From Ensifer sp. LC163 (GTDB taxonomy: Bacteria; Pseudomonadota; Alphaproteobacteria; Rhizobiales; Rhizobiaceae), in assembly GCF_001695855.1 (NCBI RefSeq), contig NZ_MBSS01000012.1, forward strand, positions 1 to 64,000: a stretch of DNA of 64,000 bases, read 5' to 3'. A model generated the notes under the pieces. That model was not told where the DNA came from. It was given only the letters and a program-made list of their open reading frames with translations, and searched no databases. The translations under genes were made by a program, and so were the position numbers. Below are positions 1 through 7,215 of the stretch, piece after piece (the stretch's first letter is position 1; each line of letters starts with the position of its first letter).

Positions 1-119
1 TTGAACTCGCCGAAGTACTTCGTGATCGCTGCCGTCAGCGACGTCTTGCCATGGTCAACGTGGCCAATCGTGCCAATGTTAACGTGCGGCTTGTTGCGCT
101 CAAATTTGCTCTTTGCCAT
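1..119 (-). CDS. tuf: Elongation factor Tu, N-terminal part (cut by window edge)
   Basis: EF-Tu carries aminoacyl-tRNA to the ribosome as a GTP complex. Only the first 39 or so codons are inside the window. The translation begins [20 protein letters not shown] and continues into the P-loop region HVDHGKT, which is diagnostic of EF-Tu. An AGGAA stretch lies 8 bases before the ATG. The gene follows tRNA-Tyr and tRNA-Gly on the same strand after a 272-base leader. That leader holds a small stem (308-326) but nothing else I recognise. The C-terminal part is outside the window. Confidence 0.97.
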
Positions 120-391
120 GGGTACGTTTCCTGTGGTCAAGTATGATTGATCAGCCGGCGGGGCCGGTTTGTGGAGCCGTTTAAGGGTTTCAAGGGATTT
201 GCGCAAGACTTAATTGCGTACGCCCGGACCAGCCACGGCGGCCTCTTCCTACCATCATGTAAGAACGGCGCATCAGAGATGCAAGTTGGACGGATTCCCG
301 AATCATTTCGTCGAGCGACGAAAGAACAAACAACGGCTTACGAAGAGCAATTGAAGCGTAACGTTAAATAGCAGAAGAGGGTCGGCGCTGC

Positions 392-465
392 TGGAGCGGG
401 TAGCGGGAATCGAACCCGCGTATTCAGCTTGGAAGGCTGCTGCTCTACCATTGAGCTATACCCGC
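392..465 (-). tRNA. tRNA-Gly (anticodon TCC)
   Basis: The minus strand folds as a cloverleaf: acceptor GCGGGTA pairs with TACCCGC, the D arm is GCTC...GAGC, the anticodon loop is CTTCCAA with anticodon TCC, and the T loop is GGTTCGATTC. The 3' CCA is encoded. It reads GGA codons and possibly other Gly codons. It sits 23 bases after tRNA-Tyr and upstream of tuf. Confidence 0.97.
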
Positions 466-488
466 GGGCCTTCGATCCAGAAGCAGAA

Positions 489-573
489 TGGTGGAGGGAG
501 TTGGATTTGAACCAACGTAGGCGAAGCCAACGGATTTACAGTCCGTCCCCTTTAACCACTCGGGCATCCCTCC
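489..573 (-). tRNA. tRNA-Tyr (anticodon GTA)
   Basis: This is an 85-base class II tRNA with a long variable arm. Acceptor GGAGGGA pairs with TCCCTCC, the anticodon loop is CTGTAAA with anticodon GTA, and CCA is encoded. It is the first gene of a likely tRNA-Tyr, tRNA-Gly, tuf transcription unit. Confidence 0.97.
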
Positions 574-661
574 ATTATTCTGTCGGGATCAAGTCGACCA
601 AGCATTTGAGATCGTGAGACATCCAGCGATTTGTCGTTGCCGCCTCTCGATCTGCGCCGGG

Positions 662-690
662 TATATGACCGCCCGCCCTGCTCCTGTCAA
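662..690 (-). promoter_or_regulatory. Housekeeping sigma promoter for tRNA-Tyr/tRNA-Gly/tuf
   Basis: On the minus strand a perfect -35 TTGACA (685-690) is followed after exactly 17 bases by CATATA (662-667). Transcription would start near 655, about 80 bases before tRNA-Tyr. This is a strong match for a stable-RNA promoter; no start-site data are available. Confidence 0.65.
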
Positions 691-791
691 CACGCCAAAA
701 CCGAATTTTTGTGAAATTCTCCACAGGCCCGCTTTGTCCACTGCCATCGAATTCCGTTCCCAGGCCAAGCGAAGCGCTCTATAAGGCGGGC

Positions 792-1667
792 ATGAGCAAA
801 GATAACGCGGGCGACAAGAGCGCCAAGAACACCCATTACGCCACTCTCAGACGCGCGCATCGCGACGCCAAGCGCGAACGCGGGGAAATCCCGACGCCAA
901 AGCAGGAGCGTTGGCGCAAACAGCCAGGCGACTGGAAGCCGCCGGCGCTCGCGCCCGAGCAGGTGCTTCTCTACGGCCTGCACACCGTGCGGGCCGCCCT
1001 CGACAATCCGACGCGCCAGATCGTTCGCCTGTGCGTGACGCAGAACGCTGCGGCGCGGCTCGAACTCGGCGAACTCTCGGAACTCCCCTTCCCGGTCGAG
1101 ACCGTTGCGCCGCAGGATCTCGACAAGATTCTCGGTCCAGACGCGATCCACCAGGGCGTGATGCTCGAAACAAAGCCGCTGCCACTGCGCAAACTTGAAG
1201 CGCTCAGCGAATGCCGGCTGATCCTCGTGCTCGATCAGGTCACTGACCCGCATAATGTCGGCGCGATCATGCGATCGGCCGTGGCATTCGATGCGGGGGC
1301 GTTGATCACCACGATCCGCCATAGTCCGACCGAATCGGGCGTTCTTGCAAAATCGGCCTCCGGCGCTCTGGAAATGATCCCCTATATCCAGATCACCAAC
1401 CTCGCCGACACGATCGAGGAGTTGCATCGGCTTGGCTTCCACACGATCGGGCTCGATTCGGAGGGACCGGCCCCGCTTGAAGGCAGCTTCGCGGGCGACA
1501 AGGTCGCGCTGGTGCTCGGATCCGAGGGCAAGGGCCTCCGGCAGAAAACACGATCGACCGTCAAGGCGCTCGCCCGCCTCGACATGCCCGGCGCGATCAA
1601 ATCGCTCAATGTTTCGAATGCGGCTGCGATCGCCATGTATGCGGCGCGCCAGTTCCTGAACAAGTAA
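792..1667 (+). CDS. rlmB: TrmH/SpoU-family rRNA 2'-O-methyltransferase (RlmB-like)
   Basis: This is an AdoMet-dependent RNA ribose methyltransferase of the SPOUT class. The closest role is 23S rRNA G2251 methylation (RlmB), an assignment by family. An N-terminal basic region of about 60 residues precedes a substrate-binding domain (LLYGLHTVRAALDNP). The catalytic knot domain shows the SpoU motifs LVLDQVTDPHNVGAIMRSA, LVLGSEGKGLR and SLNVSNAAAIAMY. I chose the ATG at 792 (291 aa); an in-frame ATG at 711 would add 27 residues unlike the family. It diverges from the tRNA-Tyr promoter and is followed 13 bases later by a palindromic repeat. The exact rRNA target is not provable from sequence. Confidence 0.88.
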   Translation: MSKDNAGDKSAKNTHYATLRRAHRDAKRERGEIPTPKQERWRKQPGDWKPPALAPEQVLLYGLHTVRAALDNPTRQIVRLCVTQNAAARLELGELSELPFPVETVAPQDLDKILGPDAIHQGVMLETKPLPLRKLEALSECRLILVLDQVTDPHNVGAIMRSAVAFDAGALITTIRHSPTESGVLAKSASGALEMIPYIQITNLADTIEELHRLGFHTIGLDSEGPAPLEGSFAGDKVALVLGSEGKGLRQKTRSTVKALARLDMPGAIKSLNVSNAAAIAMYAARQFLNK

Positions 1668-1679
1668 GTCCCGGTCGTT

Positions 1680-1784
1680 ACAGCGCCGCGCGTCTATTTA
1701 GACGCGCAAAGGTCGCTGTAACACTTTGAGTTGATGCATAATTTTGTCCTTAAATCGATTCCGATTTAAGGAATTATGCAGTAA
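1680..1784 (+). repeat. Composite rhizobial palindromic repeat, copy 1
   Basis: There are two linked modules. The first, 1680-1721, begins ACAGCGCCGCGCGTC, contains the inverted repeat GCGCGTCTA-TT-TAGACGCGC and ends GCTGTAA. The second, about 1722-1784, centres on CCTTAAATCG..CGATTTAAGG and ends ATTATGCAGTAA. The same two modules occur at 44061-44160 in reverse, module two at 29161-29248, and module one at 25276-25313. This copy lies in the rlmB 3' region and could form hairpins in its mRNA. Confidence 0.8.
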
Positions 1785-1952
1785 GGCCGCCGAACACCTG
1801 CAAATCTCTCCGGCTGCGCGCAACCGGAGAGATTGGGGCATCTGTCGTAACGGTTGATTGGGTGTGTTCGACCGATTTACGGGTCTCTGCACCGATGCAG
1901 CACGACGCAATCCTCGCCTCGCAGCCGATTGTCGTGCAAGCCGTCGCTGTCG

Positions 1953-2249
1953 TCAGAAACGCATCGCTATATCTTTATCCACGCGAAGCCATAGGGTCTG
2001 GCTGTTCGCCGTGGGGCAGCCGTCGCGAAGTTTCTTCCATGTGGTGACGTTGAGGTTCATCTCGCAGCGGGCGAGATAAGAGATGCCGCCGACGCGAAGG
2101 CAGGCGATCTGGCCGAGCTCGTATTTGGCGCCGTCCCGGTTGCGGCAGGTGCAACGCGTGTCAGGTGGCGACGCATAACCGACGTCGGCAGCCACCAGTG
2201 CGACCACCGCAGCGATGACAGCCAAGGGCCTTCTCCGCCGGTCTCTCAT
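1953..2249 (-). CDS. Small cysteine-containing exported protein, unknown function
   Basis: I do not recognise this 98-residue protein. It begins MRDRRRRPLAVIAAVVALVA, a typical signal peptide with a basic n-region and hydrophobic core ending near VGYAS. The mature part is about 75 residues with four cysteines (CTC, CL, CEM, GC patterns) that could form two disulfides in the periplasm. I chose the ATG at 2249 because it puts the signal peptide at the N-terminus; an upstream ATG at 2309 would bury it. It lies alone between the rlmB-associated repeat and azoR. Confidence 0.6.
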   Translation of the reverse strand: MRDRRRRPLAVIAAVVALVAADVGYASPPDTRCTCRNRDGAKYELGQIACLRVGGISYLARCEMNLNVTTWKKLRDGCPTANSQTLWLRVDKDIAMRF

Positions 2250-2379
2250 GAGCGCATCATAATACAAATCAGCCCATGCGAAAACGGACAATGCCGGCTG
2301 CATGTGCAACCGGCACCGTCCGCAATGGGGGCCAACGCCCCTTCACCGGACCACTGACGTGATCCGCTGAACCCTTGTT

Positions 2380-3000
2380 TTAGCTTGCCAGGCGAAGGAC
2401 GGTGCCTTCGGCAATGGTCTTTTCGGCTTCGGCGATCGCGAACTGCTTGGAGTCGGCGCTGAGGTTCAGGCCTTCGGCGCGGACGAATTCAACATCGGTG
2501 ATACCGAAGAAGCCGAAGACCGTCTTCAGGTAGGCTTCCTGGTGATCCATTGCAGAGGCGGGGCCGGCGGAATAGTGGCCGCCACGCGTCGAAGCGACGA
2601 TTACCTTCTTGCCCTTGGCGAGGCCTTCCGGGCCGGATTCGGTATAACGGAAGGTCTTGCCGGAGACAGCCAGGCGATCGATCCAGGCCTTGAGCTGGCT
2701 CGGAATGGAGAAATTGTACATCGGTGCACCGACGACGACCGTATCGGCAGCAAGGAATTCTTCGAGCATCTCGCGGCCGATCTTGACTTCGGCAGCCAGG
2801 CCGGCGTCAACACCTGCGAGATCGGCAGGCGCCATGATCTGGGCGCCAGTCAGATGCGGGATCTGGCTGGTGGCGAGATCGCGATAGGTGACGTTGGCAT
2901 CCGGGCGGTCTGCCTTGATCTGGGCGGTGATCGCCGCGGTCAGGCGACGGGAAACGGAGTGATCACCCAGGATACCGGAGTCGATGTGAAGGACGTTCAT
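2380..3000 (-). CDS. azoR: FMN-dependent NADH-azoreductase / quinone reductase
   Basis: This is a 206-residue flavodoxin-fold oxidoreductase of the AzoR family, using FMN and NADH to reduce quinones or azo compounds in the cytosol. The start MNVLHIDSGILGDHSVSRRL is the family N-terminus. APMYNFSIPSQLKAWID (near residue 95) is the FMN-binding signature and STRGGHYSAGP is the second FMN loop. An AGGTG element lies just upstream of the ATG. Transcribed divergently from a LysR-type regulator over a 141-base gap with inverted repeats, it is probably that regulator's target. Confidence 0.93.
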   Translation of the reverse strand: MNVLHIDSGILGDHSVSRRLTAAITAQIKADRPDANVTYRDLATSQIPHLTGAQIMAPADLAGVDAGLAAEVKIGREMLEEFLAADTVVVGAPMYNFSIPSQLKAWIDRLAVSGKTFRYTESGPEGLAKGKKVIVASTRGGHYSAGPASAMDHQEAYLKTVFGFFGITDVEFVRAEGLNLSADSKQFAIAEAEKTIAEGTVLRLAS

Positions 3001-3083
3001 GTGGAGCACCTTTGTGTTGGCGTTGCGGTGCATCACATATGATTGGAAAACAATCGCGCGATAAGTCAGCGGTTGTTTGACAT

Positions 3084-3105
3084 ACTGTTTCCAAATGGAA
3101 ACAGT
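3084..3105. promoter_or_regulatory. Inverted repeat in azoR/lysR intergenic region, probable LysR operator
   Basis: ACTGTTTCCA-AA-TGGAAACAGT has two perfect 10-base arms with a 2-base centre. It overlaps the region just after a TTGACA (3077-3082), between the divergent genes. A second small dyad, GATTG-GAAAA-CAATC, is at 3040-3054. Symmetry and position suggest regulator binding; this is inference. Confidence 0.5.
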
Positions 3106-3141
3106 GAGACCGGCGATCCGGCGATGGGAGACGAAAAACAG

Positions 3142-4083
3142 ATGCAGGACCTGAACGACCTCGCCCTCTTCGCGGCTGTGGTGCGCAACAACGGCTTCAG
3201 TGCCGCCGCGCGCGATCTGAATATCCCTAAATCCAAGCTCAGCAAACACGTAGCACGCCTCGAAGAGCAGCTCGGCGTCCGGCTGCTGGAGCGCTCGACC
3301 CGCAAACTGCGCGTTACCGAGATCGGGCAGGTGTTCTACGAACATTGCCAGGGCCTGCTCGATGGCATCGCCATGGCGGAAGCCGAGATCGCCGCCGTCA
3401 AGGCCGAGCCGACCGGCACGGTCAGGCTCGCCTGCCCGCTCGGCTTCACGCCGATGCTTGCCGACATCCTGCCCGCCTTCCATCGCCGCTATCCCGGCGT
3501 CCGTCTGCTGATCACCGCCACCAACCGGCGGATTGATCTGATCGAGGAGCGGATCGACGTGGCGCTGCGCGCCCGCGATCAACTGGACACCGACAATCAG
3601 CTGATCATCCGCAGATTCGGAGAGGTGCGTCAGAGGCTGGCGGCAAGCCCCACCCTGCTCGCGCGCTTCGACGACGTCACGATCGACAATCTGAGCGAGA
3701 TGCCGACGCTGTCGATGAACGAGCAGCACGCCGCCGATGTCTGGCGCCTGGTCGATGGCGAAGGAAATGCCACCGAAATTTCGCACCGGCCGATCATCGG
3801 CTGCAGTGATTTCCTCATCCTCGAACGCGCAGCGATCGAGGGCATGGGCGTGGCGTTGCTGCCCGACCACATCTGCGAGCGCGCCTTCCGCGCCGGCGTG
3901 CTTGCGCCCGTGCTGCCGGAATGGAGTTCCGGCGACGTCGTCGTCCATCTCGTCTTTCCGTCGCGTCACGGCATGCTGCCGGCGACGCGTGCCCTGATCG
4001 ACTATCTCGCCGACAATCTTCTGAACGCTCTGCAAAAATGCCGGGAGATTACGCCGAGGAGCGCCGGATCGTTCGAGATCTGA
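3142..4083 (+). CDS. LysR-family transcriptional regulator
   Basis: This is a LysR-type activator or repressor of about 313 residues. Starting at MQDLNDLALFAAVVRNNGFS it has the winged helix-turn-helix (SAAARDLNIPKSKLSKHVAR), a linker helix, and a two-subdomain effector-binding region beginning near TGTVRLACPLGF. Start choice: GGAG lies 11 bases before 3142, and homologues I know begin with a similar LNDL stretch; ATG 3124 is the alternative. The gene is divergent from azoR, so it probably controls azoR and itself in response to quinones or electrophiles. The effector is unknown. Confidence 0.88.
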   Translation: MQDLNDLALFAAVVRNNGFSAAARDLNIPKSKLSKHVARLEEQLGVRLLERSTRKLRVTEIGQVFYEHCQGLLDGIAMAEAEIAAVKAEPTGTVRLACPLGFTPMLADILPAFHRRYPGVRLLITATNRRIDLIEERIDVALRARDQLDTDNQLIIRRFGEVRQRLAASPTLLARFDDVTIDNLSEMPTLSMNEQHAADVWRLVDGEGNATEISHRPIIGCSDFLILERAAIEGMGVALLPDHICERAFRAGVLAPVLPEWSSGDVVVHLVFPSRHGMLPATRALIDYLADNLLNALQKCREITPRSAGSFEI

Positions 4084-4266
4084 GCAGGCACGTGGCGCCG
4101 CAGGCAGGCGCCGCGAAGCGCGTCGCCCAAGGTCAGAGCATCTTTGGTCAAGGCGCGGTCAAGATACGGCAAACGTTCGGCCAACTTCGCCCTGCCGGCG
4201 TCCGCCAAACACCACCTATGCGCCGGATCGAGGCGGCGCAAAGACAAATACTATCTTGGAAAAAAG

Positions 4267-4342
4267 TGGTGCCCCCAGAGAGACTCGAACTCCCGACCCT
4301 CTGATTACAAATCAGATGCTCTACCAACTGAGCTATAAGGGC
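4267..4342 (-). tRNA. tRNA-Thr (anticodon TGT)
   Basis: The 76-base minus-strand cloverleaf has acceptor GCCCTTA pairing with TGGGGGC (with wobble), D arm GCTCAGTTGGTAGAGC, anticodon loop TTTGTAA (anticodon TGT), T loop GTTCGAGTC and an encoded CCA. It reads ACA codons. It lies about 3.7 kb upstream of tRNA-Tyr on the same strand. Confidence 0.97.
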
Positions 4343-4359
4343 ACTTTCAGCGGTGGGAG

Positions 4360-4388
4360 TTATCACAATCTCACGGCGTGTAAAGCAA
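4360..4388 (-). promoter_or_regulatory. Probable promoter of tRNA-Thr
   Basis: On the minus strand TTGCTT (4383-4388) and TGATAA (4360-4365) are separated by 17 bases. The predicted start, near 4353, is about 10 bases before the tRNA 5' end. Confidence 0.45.
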
Positions 4389-4501
4389 AATTGCGAATTC
4401 TCCCAATTTTTCAGATGCGTTTAGGGCCATGTCGTGCCAGAAACGAAGCCTAGGCTCGGCCACCGCGGCGATGCTCAACATGTTGAACGGACTGAAAATT
4501 C

Positions 4502-5275
4502 ATGGCCCGCACGTTCACTTCTCTCGCGTTCCTGGCTTCGCCCGCCGAAGAGGCGCAAAAGGCGGCGGCCGATCTGAAGGCGATCTACGGCGATCATGAT
4601 GTCGACAAGGCCGACGTCATCGTCGCGCTCGGCGGCGACGGCTTCATGTTGCAGACGCTGCACCAGACGATGAACTCGGGCAAACTAGTCTACGGCATGA
4701 ACCGGGGATCGGTCGGGTTCCTGATGAACCGCTACAGCAGCGAAAACCTGACGACGCGCATCTGCAATGCCGTCGAGAACGCCTTTCACCCGCTGGAGAT
4801 GCAGACCACCGACAGTGAAGGCTCGACATTCATGGCGCTTGCGATCAATGAAGTTTATCTTTTCCGGCAATCCTACCAGGCGGCCAAGCTGCGCGTCGTC
4901 ATCGACGGCAAGACCCGGCTCGAAGAACTGACCTGCGACGGTCTGCTGCTCGCCACGCCCGCGGGCTCCACCGCCTACAACCTCTCCGCCCATGGGCCGA
5001 TCCTGCCGCTGGAAGCGCCCCTTCTCGCGCTGACGCCCGTCAGCCCGTTCCGTCCGCGGCGGTGGCGCGGCGCCCTGCTGCCGAACCATGTCACCGTCGA
5101 GATCGAGATCCTCGAGGCCGACAAACGGCCGGTCAACGCCGTGGCCGACCACCAAGAGGTCAAGTCGGTGGCGAAGGTGCGCATCGCCGAATCGGAAAAC
5201 ATGACCGCCCGCATCCTCTCGGATCCCGATCATTCCTGGTCCGACCGCATCCTGGCCGAGCAATTTTCCAATTGA
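4502..5275 (+). CDS. nadK: NAD kinase
   Basis: NAD kinase phosphorylates NAD to NADP in the cytosol. The 257-residue length fits the short alphaproteobacterial form. Motif GGDG (residues 44-47) follows VIVAL and is the ATP-binding signature; AINEVYLFR contains the conserved NE pair, and LLLATPAGSTAYNLSAHGPI is the glycine-rich substrate motif. The ATG at 4502 gives the family N-terminus. It stands alone between tRNA-Thr and an exported protein gene, with no strong terminator seen after it. Confidence 0.95.
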   Translation: MARTFTSLAFLASPAEEAQKAAADLKAIYGDHDVDKADVIVALGGDGFMLQTLHQTMNSGKLVYGMNRGSVGFLMNRYSSENLTTRICNAVENAFHPLEMQTTDSEGSTFMALAINEVYLFRQSYQAAKLRVVIDGKTRLEELTCDGLLLATPAGSTAYNLSAHGPILPLEAPLLALTPVSPFRPRRWRGALLPNHVTVEIEILEADKRPVNAVADHQEVKSVAKVRIAESENMTARILSDPDHSWSDRILAEQFSN

Positions 5276-5387
5276 GCCGACGGTCTCAACGCGCGATATG
5301 GTATAATTTCTGCGATCGCCGGGCACTCGGCGAAGGATCAATCTTGGAACAAGCACCGCGTCGCGGTTCGAACAGGAAATCAAAGCG

Positions 5388-5897
5388 ATGCACAAGCCTC
5401 TCCTCCTTGCGCTTCTTCTCGCCCTGGTCGGCGTGAACGCCAATTCGGAGGATGCGAATGTGGTTTCGCCCGAAGTGACCTTCGTCACCAGCACCGGCTA
5501 TTGGGAAGAAAGCGGCGATCCACTTTCGGCACTGGACCCGAACGGCACGCAGGCGGAAACACCTGCCGAACCGGGGAGTGCCGAAGGTGCGCGGCGCGGC
5601 TACTACAAGCTGATCGCTGTTAGGCAACAGGACGGCACCGCACAGATCCATCTGCAGCAGATCGAGGCGACGCCCGCCGGACCGAAGGTCGTCTCCTCTG
5701 CGGAACTCGAGGAGTTCTCGTCGCTGAAGGCTTATGTCACGGACATACGGCCGGAAACGTCAACAGGTGTGACCGCACAACCCGGCATGTTCGCAACCGT
5801 CTATCTGAAGACCGACCCTGCCGCACGCGAGCCGGAGAGCTGGACCGTGCTGATCGACGATCTCGGCGACATCAAGGTCGAGCGGGCATCGAACTGA
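5388..5897 (+). CDS. Exported protein of unknown function
   Basis: I do not recognise this 169-residue protein. The N-terminus MHKPLLLALLLALVGVNANS is a clear signal peptide with likely cleavage near NANS/ED. The mature part is acidic, without cysteines, and contains an alternating-strand stretch (YYKLIAVRQQDGTAQIHLQQ) compatible with a small beta-rich periplasmic domain. No enzyme motif is visible. It converges with prfB, whose terminator lies between the two genes. Confidence 0.65.
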   Translation: MHKPLLLALLLALVGVNANSEDANVVSPEVTFVTSTGYWEESGDPLSALDPNGTQAETPAEPGSAEGARRGYYKLIAVRQQDGTAQIHLQQIEATPAGPKVVSSAELEEFSSLKAYVTDIRPETSTGVTAQPGMFATVYLKTDPAAREPESWTVLIDDLGDIKVERASN

Positions 5898-5902
5898 TGT
5901 CA

Positions 5903-5934
5903 CAAAAAAGGGCCGAATGAAAACACCCGGCCCT
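5903..5934 (-). terminator. Rho-independent terminator of prfB
   Basis: On the minus strand AGGGCCG...CGGCCCT forms a 7-base stem (5909-5934) followed by TTTTTT (5903-5908). It lies 53 bases past the prfB stop codon. The plus strand has no T run, so action for the convergent gene is less likely. Confidence 0.8.
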
Positions 5935-5986
5935 CTTCGTCTCGTACTCACTACGTCATGCCGGCGCGAACGCCGCCGCAGTGAGG

Positions 5987-7118
5987 TTAGTTTAGGTCAT
6001 CCACGGCGGCGTCAGCACCGCCGCTGACGCGGTGAGCAAGTGCGGCTTCCATGAACTCGTTCAACTCGCCGTCCAGCACATCGCCCGGCGCCGTGCTTTC
6101 GACACCGGTCCGCAGGTCCTTGACCAGCTGGTAGGGCTGCAGCACGTAGGAGCGAATCTGATGGCCCCAGCCGATATCGGTCTTCGATGCCGCCTCGGCG
6201 TTGGCCGCGTCTTCGCGCTTCTTCAGTTCGGACTCGTAAAGACGGGCGCGCAGCATGTCCCAGGCCTTGGCCCGGTTCTTGTGCTGCGAACGTTCCTGCT
6301 GGCACTGCACGACAATACCGGACGGCATGTGGGTGATGCGCACGGCGGAGTCGGTGGTGTTGACGTGCTGGCCACCGGCGCCCGACGAGCGATAAGTGTC
6401 GATACGGCAGTCGCTCTCGTTGATGTCGATCTGGATCGAGTCATCGACGACCGGGTAGACCCAGATCGAAGAGAACGACGTATGGCGACGCGCGTTGCTG
6501 TCATAGGGCGAGATGCGCACCAGGCGGTGAACACCGGATTCCGTCTTCAGCCAGCCATAGGCATTGTGGCCCTTGACCAGCAGGGTGGCCGATTTGATGC
6601 CCGCCTCTTCGCCGTCCTGAATTTCCATCAGCTCGACCTTGTATCCCTGGCGCTCGGACCAACGGGTATACATGCGCAACAGCATGTTTGCCCAGTCCTG
6701 GCTCTCGGTGCCCCCGGCACCGGAATGCACTTCGAGATAGGTGTCGTTCTGATCGGCTTCGCCGGACAGCATCGCCTCGACCTGCTTCTTGGCCGCTTCG
6801 TTGCACAGTTCGCGCAGCGCCTGTTCGGCGTCGGCAACGATGGCTGCGTCGCCCTCTTCTTCGCCGAGCTCGATCAGTTCGATGTTGTCGCTCAGCTGCT
6901 GCTCGAAACGGCGCAGGCCGTTGATGCCATCGTCGAGCTGCTGGCGCTCGCGCATCAGCTTCTGCGCCTCGGCAGCATCATTCCACAGCGACGGATCTTC
7001 CGCCTTGTTGTTCAACCAGTCCAGTCGTCTTACCGCCTGATCCCAGTCAAAGATGCCTCCTCAGCAGGCTTATGGCCTGCTTGATCTCGTCGACAATATT
7101 CTCGATTTCGCTGCGCAT
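5987..7118 (-). CDS. prfB: Peptide chain release factor 2, with programmed +1 frameshift
   Basis: RF2 recognises UGA and UAA and triggers peptide release. It is encoded in two overlapping frames: ATG at 7118 opens a 23-codon frame ([14 protein letters not shown]...LLRRHL) ending at TGA (7047-7049), and a +1 shift continues [19 protein letters not shown] to 5987, giving about 376 residues. GGQ ([14 protein letters not shown]) is the peptidyl-hydrolase motif. The stop-codon recognition tripeptide reads SPY ([14 protein letters not shown]) rather than the SPF of E. coli. It is transcribed after mrcA with a stem-loop between them, and a strong terminator follows. Confidence 0.96.
7046..7061 (-). 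promoter_or_regulatory. RF2 autoregulatory +1 frameshift site
   Basis: Minus-strand AGGAGG (7056-7061), an internal Shine-Dalgarno, is 3 bases before CTTTGAC (7046-7052). Slippage on CTT-T moves ribosomes past the in-frame TGA when RF2 is scarce. The arrangement matches the E. coli prfB site, with the SD even closer to consensus. Confidence 0.95.
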
Positions 7119-7161
7119 GATCCTGCTTCTTGTGAACCCGATTTAACGTGAGCGTCAAATA

Positions 7162-7199
7162 GCGATGCCCGCCGCTGATGTAAAGGCGGCGGGCATCGC
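7162..7199 (-). terminator. Stem-loop after mrcA, probable terminator
   Basis: A perfect 14-base stem GCGATGCCCGCCGC / GCGGCGGGCATCGC has a 10-base loop and lies 17 bases past the mrcA stop. The following minus-strand sequence has only a short T stretch (TATTTG), so termination may be partial. Confidence 0.6.
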
Positions 7200-7215
7200 A
7201 AGACGGAGGATAGGT

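Noticed and set aside
4002-4247. 81-codon minus-strand frame between lysR and tRNA-Thr
   Set aside because: Part overlaps the lysR 3' end, there is no ribosome binding site, and no family resemblance could be supported. The 180-base gap otherwise shows nothing.
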